Source of the DNA: Methanocellales archaeon
Lineage (GTDB): Archaea > Halobacteriota > UBA148 > JAUWXC01
Direction: 5' to 3'
DNA: 34,345 nucleotides
NCBI GenBank assembly: GCA_030610945.1
Contig: JAUWQV010000001.1
Coordinates: 89,901-124,245 of the forward strand
Shown here: in pieces, positions 1 through 5,757 of the stretch
Numbering within the stretch: position 1 is the stretch's first letter
How the letters are laid out: every line of letters begins with the position of its first letter
Made by a program: the position numbers and the translations under genes
Notes under the pieces: model-generated
Database searches by the model: none
What the model saw: only the letters and a program-made list of their open reading frames with translations
Told to the model about the DNA's origin: nothing

Positions 1-376
1 CATGAATCATCTGCTCGTGGTCAAATGCCAGTTCTGGCAGTTCAGATGGACCAAAGACTGCAACCTCTTTTGCATCCGCACCTGGAACAGGTTCACCCCT
101 TGCCCTTGCCAGATAACACAGCGATATTACCCTTCCTCTTGGATCCCTCTCTGGCTCAGAGTATACGCCCACCAGCTTTATGATGTCAATGTCCAATCCG
201 GTCTCCTCTTTTACCTCTCTGGCCAGCGCCTGCTCCACAGTTTCACCTTTCTCGACAAAACCGCCGGGAAGCGCATAGCAGTTCTCAAACGGCGGGTTCT
301 TTCGCTTGACCAATACAATCTTGCCATCAAGCAAAATTATCGCGTCGACTGTTAACATTCCATCAATTAGGACCAT
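1..376 (-). CDS. Nudix hydrolase (ADP-ribose pyrophosphatase-like), C-terminus beyond window
   Basis: Reading the minus strand from ATG at 376 gives 125 codons open to the window edge, so the 3' end is missing. The translation shows a complete Nudix box, GFVEKGETVEQALAREV followed by KEETGL, matching G-x5-E-x7-REV-x-EE-x-GL, preceded by ALPGG. Nudix enzymes hydrolyse nucleoside diphosphates linked to another group with Mg or Mn held by the REVKEE glutamates. The short N-terminal strand (VDAIILLDGKIVLVKRKNPPFEN) resembles archaeal ADP-ribose pyrophosphatases, but the substrate cannot be fixed from sequence. ATG at 376 is preferred to the one at 358 because GAAGGTGTC lies just upstream as a ribosome-binding site. 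It is divergent from artA. Confidence 0.88.
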   Translation of the reverse strand, partial: MVLIDGMLTVDAIILLDGKIVLVKRKNPPFENCYALPGGFVEKGETVEQALAREVKEETGLDIDIIKLVGVYSEPERDPRGRVISLCYLARARGEPVPGADAKEVAVFGPSELPELAFDHEQMIH

Positions 377-449
377 GATGACACCTTCAATAAACCTACA
401 ACCATAACTCAATAGCCTTAATAAACTTATAGCCTATAATGGTGTTGCA
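377..449. promoter_or_regulatory. Divergent promoter region, Nudix gene / artA
   Basis: The 73 bases between the two divergent starts are AT-rich, with overlapping TATA-like stretches around 415-432 (TTAATAAACTTATA on plus, its complement on minus). The plus box lies about 25 bases before the artA ATG at 450, so artA would have a very short leader. GGTGTT at 441-446 is also a possible ribosome-binding site. Confidence 0.45.
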
Positions 450-1265
450 ATGCTCGAAAGTTTCCTCTGGACGGCACTTGGATTATTCGTAATCGCATCG
501 CTCGTACCCAGAAACAAGAAGCCTTCATTTCTGGTAGGCGCCCTCGGATGGGCATTTTTTACGGTATACTGGGCCATAGAACCGACGTACTATATTGGAA
601 TCGGTGATTTTTACAACGCTATTCTGACCTTTTTGACCGGCATATTCTGCATATTCATCGCGTTCTTCAATGCCAATGCATATCGCTCAAAGATGTCAAA
701 GAAAGAGTCGGAGACCTTGTACACTATTACATGCGCAGCCGCAATCGGCGGGATATTTTACTTTTCATTCGCCGAGATTTTCATGTTGAACGTAGCTCTG
801 ATAGGCGCTGTGACCAGCCAAACTGTCTGGATTTTGAATGTGTTAGGCATCCCGGCGACGTTTTCGGGTGAGCACATCTTCGTCAACCACTGCGACATTG
901 AGATAATCCTCGCATGTACGGGCATCGAGAGCATGGCACTGTTCGCAGGAGTGGTGGGGGCGGTTGAAGCACCTATTAGGCGTAGAGTCAAAGCATTCAT
1001 GGCCTCAGTACCTGTAATATATGTGCTGAACCTAATCAGAAACGTGTTCGTCGTGATAGCTGCTGGATATCACTGGTTCGGCCCTGTGGATAGAAGCTTC
1101 TACATAGCACATCACATCATCGCAAAGATTGGGTCGACTATAGCGCTGTTTATTATAGCATATGCCGTGTTACGAATCCTGCCTGAACTGGTGGATGTGA
1201 TTGCAGATGTTGCGCGAATGTTCAAAAACCTTGGAGGGGCTGATGTTAGCAAAAGGCTCGATTAA
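450..1265 (+). CDS. artA: Archaeosortase A (transpeptidase-like sorting enzyme, multi-pass membrane)
   Basis: This 271-residue polytopic membrane protein has about seven or eight hydrophobic segments. The exosortase/archaeosortase catalytic signature is present: Cys156 in ACTGIES, Arg197 in NLIRNVF, and His221/His222 in AHHIIAKIG, each at the edge of a membrane helix. In haloarchaea ArtA cleaves PGF-CTERM surface proteins (such as the S-layer glycoprotein) and attaches a lipid to the new C-terminus. It overlaps the following decarboxylase gene by 23 bases, and the synthase gene follows. That is the same gene set that has been tied functionally to ArtA in Haloferax. None of the surface proteins in this window ends in a clear PGF-CTERM tail, so its substrates must lie elsewhere. 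Confidence 0.9.
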   Translation: MLESFLWTALGLFVIASLVPRNKKPSFLVGALGWAFFTVYWAIEPTYYIGIGDFYNAILTFLTGIFCIFIAFFNANAYRSKMSKKESETLYTITCAAAIGGIFYFSFAEIFMLNVALIGAVTSQTVWILNVLGIPATFSGEHIFVNHCDIEIILACTGIESMALFAGVVGAVEAPIRRRVKAFMASVPVIYVLNLIRNVFVVIAAGYHWFGPVDRSFYIAHHIIAKIGSTIALFIIAYAVLRILPELVDVIADVARMFKNLGGADVSKRLD

Positions 1266-1821
1266 TTGGATTTTAACACCGCTGATCGTAGCACTTGGCG
1301 CAGGGCTCCTGAAATTATACCCGATTGCAGTCGTCGGAGTCATCATGGCAGCGTTTTTCACAATCTTCTTCAGGGATCCTGAGAGGGATACGCCAGTAGC
1401 CGATATGGTCTCACCCGCTGACGGTGTGGTGCTTGATACTGACAAAAAAGTGAGCATATTTATGAGGTGTAGGGATGTTCATGTCAACAGGGCACCCCTG
1501 CCAGGAGTTGTGAAGAAAATCGAGTACAGAAAAGGGAGACATACGCCTGCATTTTCAAAGGGCTCAAGCAAAAACGAGCGAAATAAGATTACAATAGAAA
1601 CAGAATATGGAGATGTAATCGTGACCCAGATTGCCGGCATCCTGGCAAGGAGAATCGTTTGTTACGTAGAGGAGGGGGACGTCGTAGAGAGGGGTCAACG
1701 AATCGGCATGATTAGATTTGGCTCAAGGGTAGAGGTGACGATTCCGGATGCGCTCAGGGTTGCTGTTAAAAAAGGCGACAGGGTTAGGGCAGGAGAATCG
1801 ATAATCGCGAGGTTAGAATGA
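1243..1821 (+). CDS. psd: Archaetidylserine decarboxylase (phosphatidylserine decarboxylase-type proenzyme)
   Basis: The 192-residue product is of the short PSD-A type found in archaea. It opens with two hydrophobic segments (residues 8-43), then FRDPERD, VSPADG and HVNRAP, and then the C-terminal IGMIRFGSRVEV. The Gly160-Ser161 bond in FGS is the expected autocatalytic cleavage site that creates the pyruvoyl group. It converts archaetidylserine to archaetidylethanolamine at the membrane. The start at 1243 is chosen because GGAGGGG (1233-1239) sits just ahead of that ATG. An upstream TTG at 1201 would add 14 residues with no binding site. It overlaps artA at its start and pssA at its end by 4 bases, so the three genes are translationally coupled. 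Confidence 0.92.
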   Translation: MLAKGSINWILTPLIVALGAGLLKLYPIAVVGVIMAAFFTIFFRDPERDTPVADMVSPADGVVLDTDKKVSIFMRCRDVHVNRAPLPGVVKKIEYRKGRHTPAFSKGSSKNERNKITIETEYGDVIVTQIAGILARRIVCYVEEGDVVERGQRIGMIRFGSRVEVTIPDALRVAVKKGDRVRAGESIIARLE

Positions 1822-2489
1822 GCGAAAATATACTTAGGAAGATTAAACTGCCGGATTTGGTGACGGTTGTAAATGTGCTTCTGGGCTTCACGGCTATACT
1901 GATGATAGCCTATGGAGATTTATCAAGCGCTGCAGCGTTGATTGTGCTCGCAGCCATGGCGGATGGTGTTGATGGCGTTCTGGCGAGAAAAGTCGAGCAC
2001 AGCGCCTTCGGAATAAACCTGGATTCACTGGCAGATTTGATTTCGTTTGGGGTGGCGCCTGCCATGATGGGGTATCTATTGATGAAGGATGTGTGCCCTT
2101 ATGTGGCATCCGCCCTTTCAGCCGCATATCTGGTCTGCGGCACCTTGAGGTTGGCCAGGTTCAACGTTTTGGCAAAAACGGACGTGTTCATCGGGCTCCC
2201 GATTACAGCATGCGGCATATGGGTTGCACTATTGGTCATGGCCAGGGCCGATGCATGGATTCTGATGGCGTCATTTGTAATTTTGCCGATACTGATGGTC
2301 AGCGACATCAGATACAGCAAGACTGGAGACAGAAGGATTGTAATTCCGGCTGGAGTCGTATTCATCACGGCTGTAGCATCCTACGTGGTGATTAGGGAGC
2401 TGTACTGGTGCATTGCCATGGGACTCATAGCGATGGGGTGCTACATCCTCAGTCCATTGGTGTTGAGGAGGAAACATGGCATCAGATAA
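1818..2489 (+). CDS. pssA: Archaetidylserine synthase (CDP-alcohol phosphatidyltransferase)
   Basis: The 223-residue protein carries the CDP-alcohol phosphatidyltransferase signature at residues 49-73: D49, D52-G53, A56-R57, G65, D69, D73 (D-x2-DG-x2-AR-x7-G-x3-D-x3-D). There are roughly seven membrane helices, ending in a basic tail (LRRKHGIR). The expected reaction is CDP-archaeol plus L-serine giving archaetidylserine, the substrate of the decarboxylase encoded just upstream. The ATG overlaps the psd stop (ATGA-type junction) and its own end overlaps mptD by 14 bases. Placement after artA-psd favours serine as head-group acceptor over glycerol or inositol, although the motif itself does not distinguish these. 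Confidence 0.9.
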   Translation: MSENILRKIKLPDLVTVVNVLLGFTAILMIAYGDLSSAAALIVLAAMADGVDGVLARKVEHSAFGINLDSLADLISFGVAPAMMGYLLMKDVCPYVASALSAAYLVCGTLRLARFNVLAKTDVFIGLPITACGIWVALLVMARADAWILMASFVILPILMVSDIRYSKTGDRRIVIPAGVVFITAVASYVVIRELYWCIAMGLIAMGCYILSPLVLRRKHGIR

Positions 2490-2811
2490 AGAGCAGGCGC
2501 TATTTGAGGTTGGAATTAAATTGGGCGCATTATACCATCAACATATAGGAATGCCCATAAATCCCGATACGTTAGACGAGTTGGAGCATGTGATTGAAAA
2601 AAGCGTTTCGCTGCAGCCGTATGTGCGCTCTGTAAAGGTGTCGATAGACCGGGAGATGGTGCAGAAACGCCTCAACGAGTTTGGCTACTGCGAATTAGAG
2701 GGAAAAATGCTGGATGTCAGGGTCGAGGTGCAATATAAATCTGCAAAGGCAGTGGGGAGGATAAAATACGACGAAGAGCGCGATTACCCGATGATGTCTG
2801 TGGAATGTTGA
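2476..2811 (+). CDS. mptD: Archaeal dihydroneopterin aldolase MptD (DUF372)
   Basis: The 111-residue protein matches the small archaeal MptD family: KEQALFEVGIKLGALYHQ near the N-terminus, SVSLQPYVRSVKVSID in the middle and RDYPMMSVE at the C-terminus. MptD cleaves 7,8-dihydroneopterin to 6-hydroxymethyl-dihydropterin plus glycolaldehyde, a step towards tetrahydromethanopterin. It implies C1 metabolism of the methanogen/ANME/Archaeoglobus type. It is the last gene of the artA operon, with GAGGAGG-like sequence ahead of the ATG. Its final 45 bases recur, with four transitions, at 3915-3959 on the far side of the HEPN/MNT cassette. The present C-terminus may therefore have been replaced on insertion. 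Confidence 0.85.
   Translation: MASDKEQALFEVGIKLGALYHQHIGMPINPDTLDELEHVIEKSVSLQPYVRSVKVSIDREMVQKRLNEFGYCELEGKMLDVRVEVQYKSAKAVGRIKYDEERDYPMMSVEC
2761..2805 (+). repeat. Direct repeat, copy 1: 3' end of mptD
   Basis: The last coding stretch of mptD (ATAAAATACGACGAAG onward) matches 3915-3959 at 41 of 45 positions. All four differences are C/T or G/A transitions. The two copies bracket the HTH-MNT and HEPN genes, with a repeat unit offset of 1154 bases. Confidence 0.9.
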
Positions 2812-2834
2812 AATTCCATAGGAATTACAACTCT

Positions 2835-2853
2835 CGCAGTTCTCCGAACTGCG
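2835..2853. terminator. Perfect 8-bp hairpin after mptD
   Basis: CGCAGTTC-TCC-GAACTGCG forms an uninterrupted 8-bp stem with a 3-base loop, 24 bases after the mptD stop. There is no T-run behind it, so it may be an RNA processing or stabilising element, or a scar of the cassette insertion rather than a terminator. Confidence 0.4.
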
Positions 2854-2885
2854 ACAGAGTGAAAATCTATACGAGAAAGAATATG

Positions 2886-2938
2886 TGAAAACTTTAAGTA
2901 AAATGAAAACAAATTCATTTATGTGAAAACAATTTCAT
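2886..2938 (+). promoter_or_regulatory. Repeated operator overlapping the HTH-MNT start
   Basis: TGAAAAC occurs at 2886, 2904 and 2924. The last two are parts of near-identical 15-mers (TGAAAACAAATTCAT at 2904 and TGAAAACAATTTCAT at 2924), each an inverted repeat TGAA/TTCA, 20 bases apart, about two helical turns. The second overlaps the GTG start codon. The regulated gene itself begins with a winged HTH, so autorepression is the natural reading. Confidence 0.5.
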
Positions 2939-3474
2939 CTAAAAGTGTGATATGGAAAAATAATACCGCATTGAGGCTGTTGTTATTTTTTATAGAGAAT
3001 CCAACCAAGGAGTTATATGAGAAAGAGGTCAGTGAAAAAACAAAAATAAGTCTTGGTGCCACAAATAAATATTTGAAGATTTTAGCAGAAGAGGGATATC
3101 TGCTAAGAGAACAAAAGGGCAAGATGAATTTTTACAGGCTGAACAGGACAAACGTGACGAAGTTTTTAAAAATATCTTATACTCTTTCTAAACCGTTCGT
3201 CTCAGATCTTCAAAAAGTTGGAGATAGATTCGACGTTAAAATGTTTTTGTATGGTTCCGTCGCAAGAGGAGAAGATGATGAAAACAGTGATGTGGATATC
3301 TTAATACTCGGAAAACCTAGAGTAGAACTTCAGAAGGAAATTTTGAAAATAAAAAGGAAATATGACGTGAGATTAAAACTCAATATCTTCAGTCAGAGGG
3401 AATGGTCTAAAATGCATGAGAGCGATCCAGCGTTTTATGAGAGAGTGGAAAAAGATAAGATCGAGCTGGTTTGA
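2923..3474 (+). CDS. Winged-HTH/MNT nucleotidyltransferase fusion (antitoxin of HEPN/MNT module)
   Basis: The 183-residue protein has an N-terminal winged helix-turn-helix (about residues 12-75, with SLGATNKYLKILAEEGYLL as the recognition unit) followed by a minimal nucleotidyltransferase domain with GSVARGEDDENSDVDILI at residues 111-128. G111-S112 and D123/D125 are the nucleotide- and metal-binding residues. In known MNT/HEPN pairs the MNT protein neutralises the HEPN toxin, in at least one case by adding AMP to a tyrosine. The fused HTH provides autoregulation through the repeats at the start codon. GTG at 2923 is the likely start. The downstream HEPN gene overlaps the stop (ATGA). The gene sits within a repeat-flanked cassette and is AT-richer than mptD. 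Confidence 0.85.
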   Translation: MKTISSKSVIWKNNTALRLLLFFIENPTKELYEKEVSEKTKISLGATNKYLKILAEEGYLLREQKGKMNFYRLNRTNVTKFLKISYTLSKPFVSDLQKVGDRFDVKMFLYGSVARGEDDENSDVDILILGKPRVELQKEILKIKRKYDVRLKLNIFSQREWSKMHESDPAFYERVEKDKIELV

Positions 3475-3893
3475 TGGATGTAAAAGAGTGTTTAGAGAAG
3501 GGATTTTTAAGGAAGATCAGACCCGATCCAAAGTTGCTTGAAAAAGAATTTAGAGAGGCCGAGTTCGACCTGAGGAAGGCCAAAGATGCCTTCGATGAGA
3601 AGAATTACAAATGGTCGATCATAATGGCATACTACTCCATGTTTCATGCTGCAAGGTCGACCCTGTTTGCTCTTGGGCTCAAGGAGAAAAGACATTTTGC
3701 TATAGGAGTCGTGCTAGAGGATTTGGTCAGACAGGGAAAACTGGAAGAGATATACGTAAATTATTTTAATTCTGCCATGGAGTCCAGAGAGGGAGCAGAC
3801 TATAGATATGAATACTCCTCGGAGATTGCGAAAGACATCCTAGAGATGGCAGAGAAGTTCATACGAAGAATGAAAGCTTTCAAGCATCCCTGA
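3474..3893 (+). CDS. HEPN-domain protein (toxin of HEPN/MNT module)
   Basis: The 139-residue all-helical protein has the HEPN core: helix 1 with LLEKEFREAEFDLRKAKDAF, then NYKWSIIMAYYSMFHAARSTLFALGLKEKRH, and a C-terminal EYSSEIAKDILEMAEKFI. The expected catalytic R-x4-6-H of HEPN RNases appears as an R-x4-Y variant (SREGADY). That variant is usual in MNT-associated HEPN proteins, in which the Tyr/His region is the modification target. The start is ATG 3474, overlapping the MNT stop. It probably acts as a ribonuclease toxin held inactive in complex with the upstream protein. A defence or stress role is inference. Confidence 0.82.
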   Translation: MDVKECLEKGFLRKIRPDPKLLEKEFREAEFDLRKAKDAFDEKNYKWSIIMAYYSMFHAARSTLFALGLKEKRHFAIGVVLEDLVRQGKLEEIYVNYFNSAMESREGADYRYEYSSEIAKDILEMAEKFIRRMKAFKHP

Positions 3894-3911
3894 CAACGTC
3901 GAATCGTTGAT

Positions 3912-3974
3912 ATGATAAAATATGATGAAAAGCGCGATTACCCGATGATGTTTGTGGAAGAATATCATAAGTAG
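3912..3974 (+). pseudogene. mptD 3'-end remnant
   Basis: An open stretch of 20 codons, reading MIKYDEKRDYPMMFVEEYHK, matches the C-terminus of MptD (IKYDEERDYPMMSVE) and then continues five residues further. It has no upstream remainder of the gene. It is best read as the original 3' end of mptD displaced by the cassette, or as the end copy brought in or made by the insertion event. Confidence 0.7.
3915..3959 (+). repeat. Direct repeat, copy 2: displaced 3' end of mptD
   Basis: It aligns without gaps to 2761-2805, at 41 of 45 identical bases. Together with copy 1 it delimits a unit of about 1.15 kb that contains exactly the HTH-MNT and HEPN genes. Confidence 0.9.
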
Positions 3975-3978
3975 AATA

Positions 3979-3993
3979 GTTTATATATTAAAA
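3979..3993 (+). promoter_or_regulatory. TATA-box promoter of UPF0175/PIN module 1
   Basis: AGTTTATATATTAAAA is a strong archaeal TATA-like element about 37 bases ahead of the GTG at 4022. The expected transcript start is near 4010, just before the AAGGTGAGAG ribosome-binding site at 4010-4019. Confidence 0.55.
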
Positions 3994-4021
3994 TGAATAA
4001 GTTTAATACAAGGTGAGAGAA

Positions 4022-4324
4022 GTGCCTGTTACAATAACAACCAGGGTTGAAGAGCCTCTGGCGAAGGATATAGACGAGATAGCAAAGAAGGAACTGACGG
4101 ATAGGTCTACAGTCATAAGAAGGCTGTTGGCGAAGGGTACAAAAGAGTGGCAGATAGAAATGGCAATGCGGGATTACGAAGATGGAAAAATAACCCTCTG
4201 GCAAGCTGCAAAGAGGTGTGGAATGTCTCTCTGGGAGATGATAGAAGAAGTGAAAAAGAGGAGGGTGCATGTGCCCTACACACTGGATGATCTCAAGGAA
4301 GATGTGGAGGCGTTGAGTGAGTAG
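4022..4324 (+). CDS. UPF0175-family antitoxin with ribbon-helix-helix N-terminus
   Basis: The protein is about 100 residues. The N-terminal TITTRVEEPLAKDIDEIAKKELTD and RSTVIRRLL form a ribbon-helix-helix DNA-binding unit. The C-terminal ITLWQAAKRCGMSLWEMIEEV matches UPF0175 antitoxins. GTG 4022 is preferred over GTG 4013 because AAGGTGAG precedes it at normal distance. It overlaps the PIN toxin gene by 8 bases. It is expected to bind and inhibit the toxin and repress the operon. It is a paralogue of the protein encoded at 5354-5647 on the other strand. Confidence 0.82.
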   Translation: MPVTITTRVEEPLAKDIDEIAKKELTDRSTVIRRLLAKGTKEWQIEMAMRDYEDGKITLWQAAKRCGMSLWEMIEEVKKRRVHVPYTLDDLKEDVEALSE

Positions 4325-4853
4325 AGTTGTCTGCAATGCAACTCCCTTGATATACCTGGCTAAAATTAGAAGGCTGGAATTATTGAGGCTTCTGGGCGAT
4401 GTCATCATCCCAAAAGAAGTAAAAGAGGAAGTTGTAGACAAGGGCAAGGAACTGGGAGAGAATGACGCATATATTGTGGAGAAGGCGATAAAAGAGGGGT
4501 GGATAAAAGTTCTGGATGCAAAGCTGATCGAGGTGCCGATCAAACTCGAGAAAGGGGAAGAGGCCACGATCAGTTTGGCGGTGAATCTCGGAGTGAGAGA
4601 AGTGTTGATAGATGATGCTCCTGCCCGGACTGCTGCAAGATTACTTGAACTTCGCCCCAAGGGCACGATATTCGTGTTGCTCAGGGCATTACAAATGAAA
4701 AAGATCAACTTTGACGATTTTTTAAAAATTATGGATGATTTGCTTGTAGAAGGATTCAGATTAAGGGAGGAAGTCTATATCAAGGCCATAGAAATAGCTA
4801 AAAAGATTGAGAGCTCAGGGCTTGTAGAAAAGGATATTCAATGGGGCTTTTGA
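4317..4853 (+). CDS. PIN-domain toxin, DUF3368 family (VapC-like RNase)
   Basis: The 178-residue protein starts VVCNATPLIYLAKI, the DUF3368 version of the PIN core, in which Asn takes the place of the first Asp. It continues with IIPKEVKEEV, then KGEEATISLAVNLG and EVLIDDAPARTAARLL, where the acidic pair DD and the preceding Glu are the expected metal ligands. The C-terminal FVLLRALQMKKINFDDF is characteristic of this family. It is probably an RNase, kept in check by the UPF0175 protein encoded just before it. The start is GTG at 4317. Its 3' end overlaps the paralogous toxin on the minus strand by 16 bases. Confidence 0.83.
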   Translation: MSRVVCNATPLIYLAKIRRLELLRLLGDVIIPKEVKEEVVDKGKELGENDAYIVEKAIKEGWIKVLDAKLIEVPIKLEKGEEATISLAVNLGVREVLIDDAPARTAARLLELRPKGTIFVLLRALQMKKINFDDFLKIMDDLLVEGFRLREEVYIKAIEIAKKIESSGLVEKDIQWGF

Positions 4854-5353
4854 GATATATCCCTCGCTTTTTCTAAAATCTTCATGTAAAGTTTCGGGGA
4901 GATCCTGTACTTCTGATCCATCAATTCATCGAGAGAGCCCTTGAGATCGGCATAAGAAATGTCCTTCCCTTTAAGCGCCCTCAATAAAATGAAGGGGGTG
5001 CTGATCGGATGTAGTCCAAAATATTTCGCGGCTTTTATCGCTGAATAATCATCCACGATGACGTTTGGTATGTCTTTTTCTTTTGCATATGACAAAACTG
5101 CCAATTCTCCAAGGTGAAGACCCAAGGTTTTGAACTTCTCATTTTGCGTCCGAACTTCTACCTTTTTGATTCTGCCTTTCTCAATCTGATCTTTTATTTG
5201 TAAGGCATCTTTAAATCCCCCTTCCAAGCCCCTCAAAACCTCGTTTAAAACTTGTTCGGGAACATAAACATCTTCAAATAACTTTGAGAGGAGTTGTAGC
5301 CTCCCCCGTTTAGCCAGAAAAATTAAGGGAGAAGCGTTGATTACCGCTTTCAT
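4838..5353 (-). CDS. PIN-domain toxin, DUF3368 family, second copy
   Basis: This 171-residue paralogue of the plus-strand toxin reads AVINASPLIFLAKRGRLQLL at the N-terminus, VYVPEQVLNEVL, HLGELAVLSYAKEKD, VIVDDYSAIKAAKYFG and PFILLRALKGKDISYADL. The core residues (Asn in the first motif, Glu in LGELA, DD in VIVDD) correspond to those of the first toxin. ATG 5353 follows directly on the antitoxin stop, with GGTGAAAT as ribosome-binding site. The two toxins converge and overlap at their 3' ends. The proteins are clearly diverged, so this is an old paralogy or independent acquisition, not a recent inverted duplication. Confidence 0.83.
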   Translation of the reverse strand: MKAVINASPLIFLAKRGRLQLLSKLFEDVYVPEQVLNEVLRGLEGGFKDALQIKDQIEKGRIKKVEVRTQNEKFKTLGLHLGELAVLSYAKEKDIPNVIVDDYSAIKAAKYFGLHPISTPFILLRALKGKDISYADLKGSLDELMDQKYRISPKLYMKILEKARDISQKPH

Positions 5354-5647
5354 TCATATTTCACCGAGCATTTCCTCTAACTCAGGTTCTGCTGTTCTGA
5401 AACCTATGTCTCTTCTCTTGAGAATATCTAAAAATTCCCAGAGAGATATGCCAGCCAATTCGGCAGCCTTCCAAGCACTTATCTTTCCTTTTTGGTACGC
5501 CTTTAGAGCATCCTCAAGTTTTATTTCCCTTAGCCCCATCTCCAGTGCCTTTTTGAGAACAGTACTCCTATCGACGTGTTCCTTTTTTGCAAACGAGTCT
5601 AATTCGTCTATAAGGCTATCATCCAATCTCACGGTGGTAACTCCCAT
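5354..5647 (-). CDS. UPF0175-family antitoxin, second copy
   Basis: The product is about 97 residues: GVTTVRLDDSLIDELDSFAKK and HVDRSTVLKKALEMG form the ribbon-helix-helix part, and GKISAWKAAELAGISLWEFL the UPF0175 signature. A GTG at 5656 is an alternative start, but GTGATTGG then acts better as the ribosome-binding site for ATG 5647. It is the partner of the PIN toxin encoded immediately downstream, with no gap. It is likely autoregulated from the TATA element at 5680-5691. Confidence 0.82.
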   Translation of the reverse strand: MGVTTVRLDDSLIDELDSFAKKEHVDRSTVLKKALEMGLREIKLEDALKAYQKGKISAWKAAELAGISLWEFLDILKRRDIGFRTAEPELEEMLGEI

Positions 5648-5679
5648 TCCAATCACAATACAAAATATTCTATTGTAGT

Positions 5680-5691
5680 CTTATAAATCTT
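5680..5691 (-). promoter_or_regulatory. TATA-box promoter of UPF0175/PIN module 2
   Basis: On the minus strand AGATTTATAAGAC lies about 38 bases ahead of ATG 5647. Confidence 0.5.
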
Positions 5692-5757
5692 TGGGTGTTA
5701 AGAACAACAGGGCATCAGAAAACGTTTAATGCCTTAAAACGACAATGTTACAGTAAG

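Noticed and set aside
2-355. Plus-strand open frame of 117 codons at the left edge
   Set aside because: It is the shadow of the minus-strand Nudix gene, which carries a perfect Nudix box. The plus frame has no family resemblance.
3965-4708. Minus-strand open frame of 247 codons
   Set aside because: It lies wholly opposite the UPF0175/PIN pair, and its Ser/Leu/Phe-rich translation is typical of an antisense shadow.
4317-5353. Loss of the first catalytic Asp in both PIN toxins (Asn instead)
   Set aside because: Asn at this place (SNATPL-type motif) is, to my knowledge, usual in DUF3368 proteins, so it is not evidence of inactivation.
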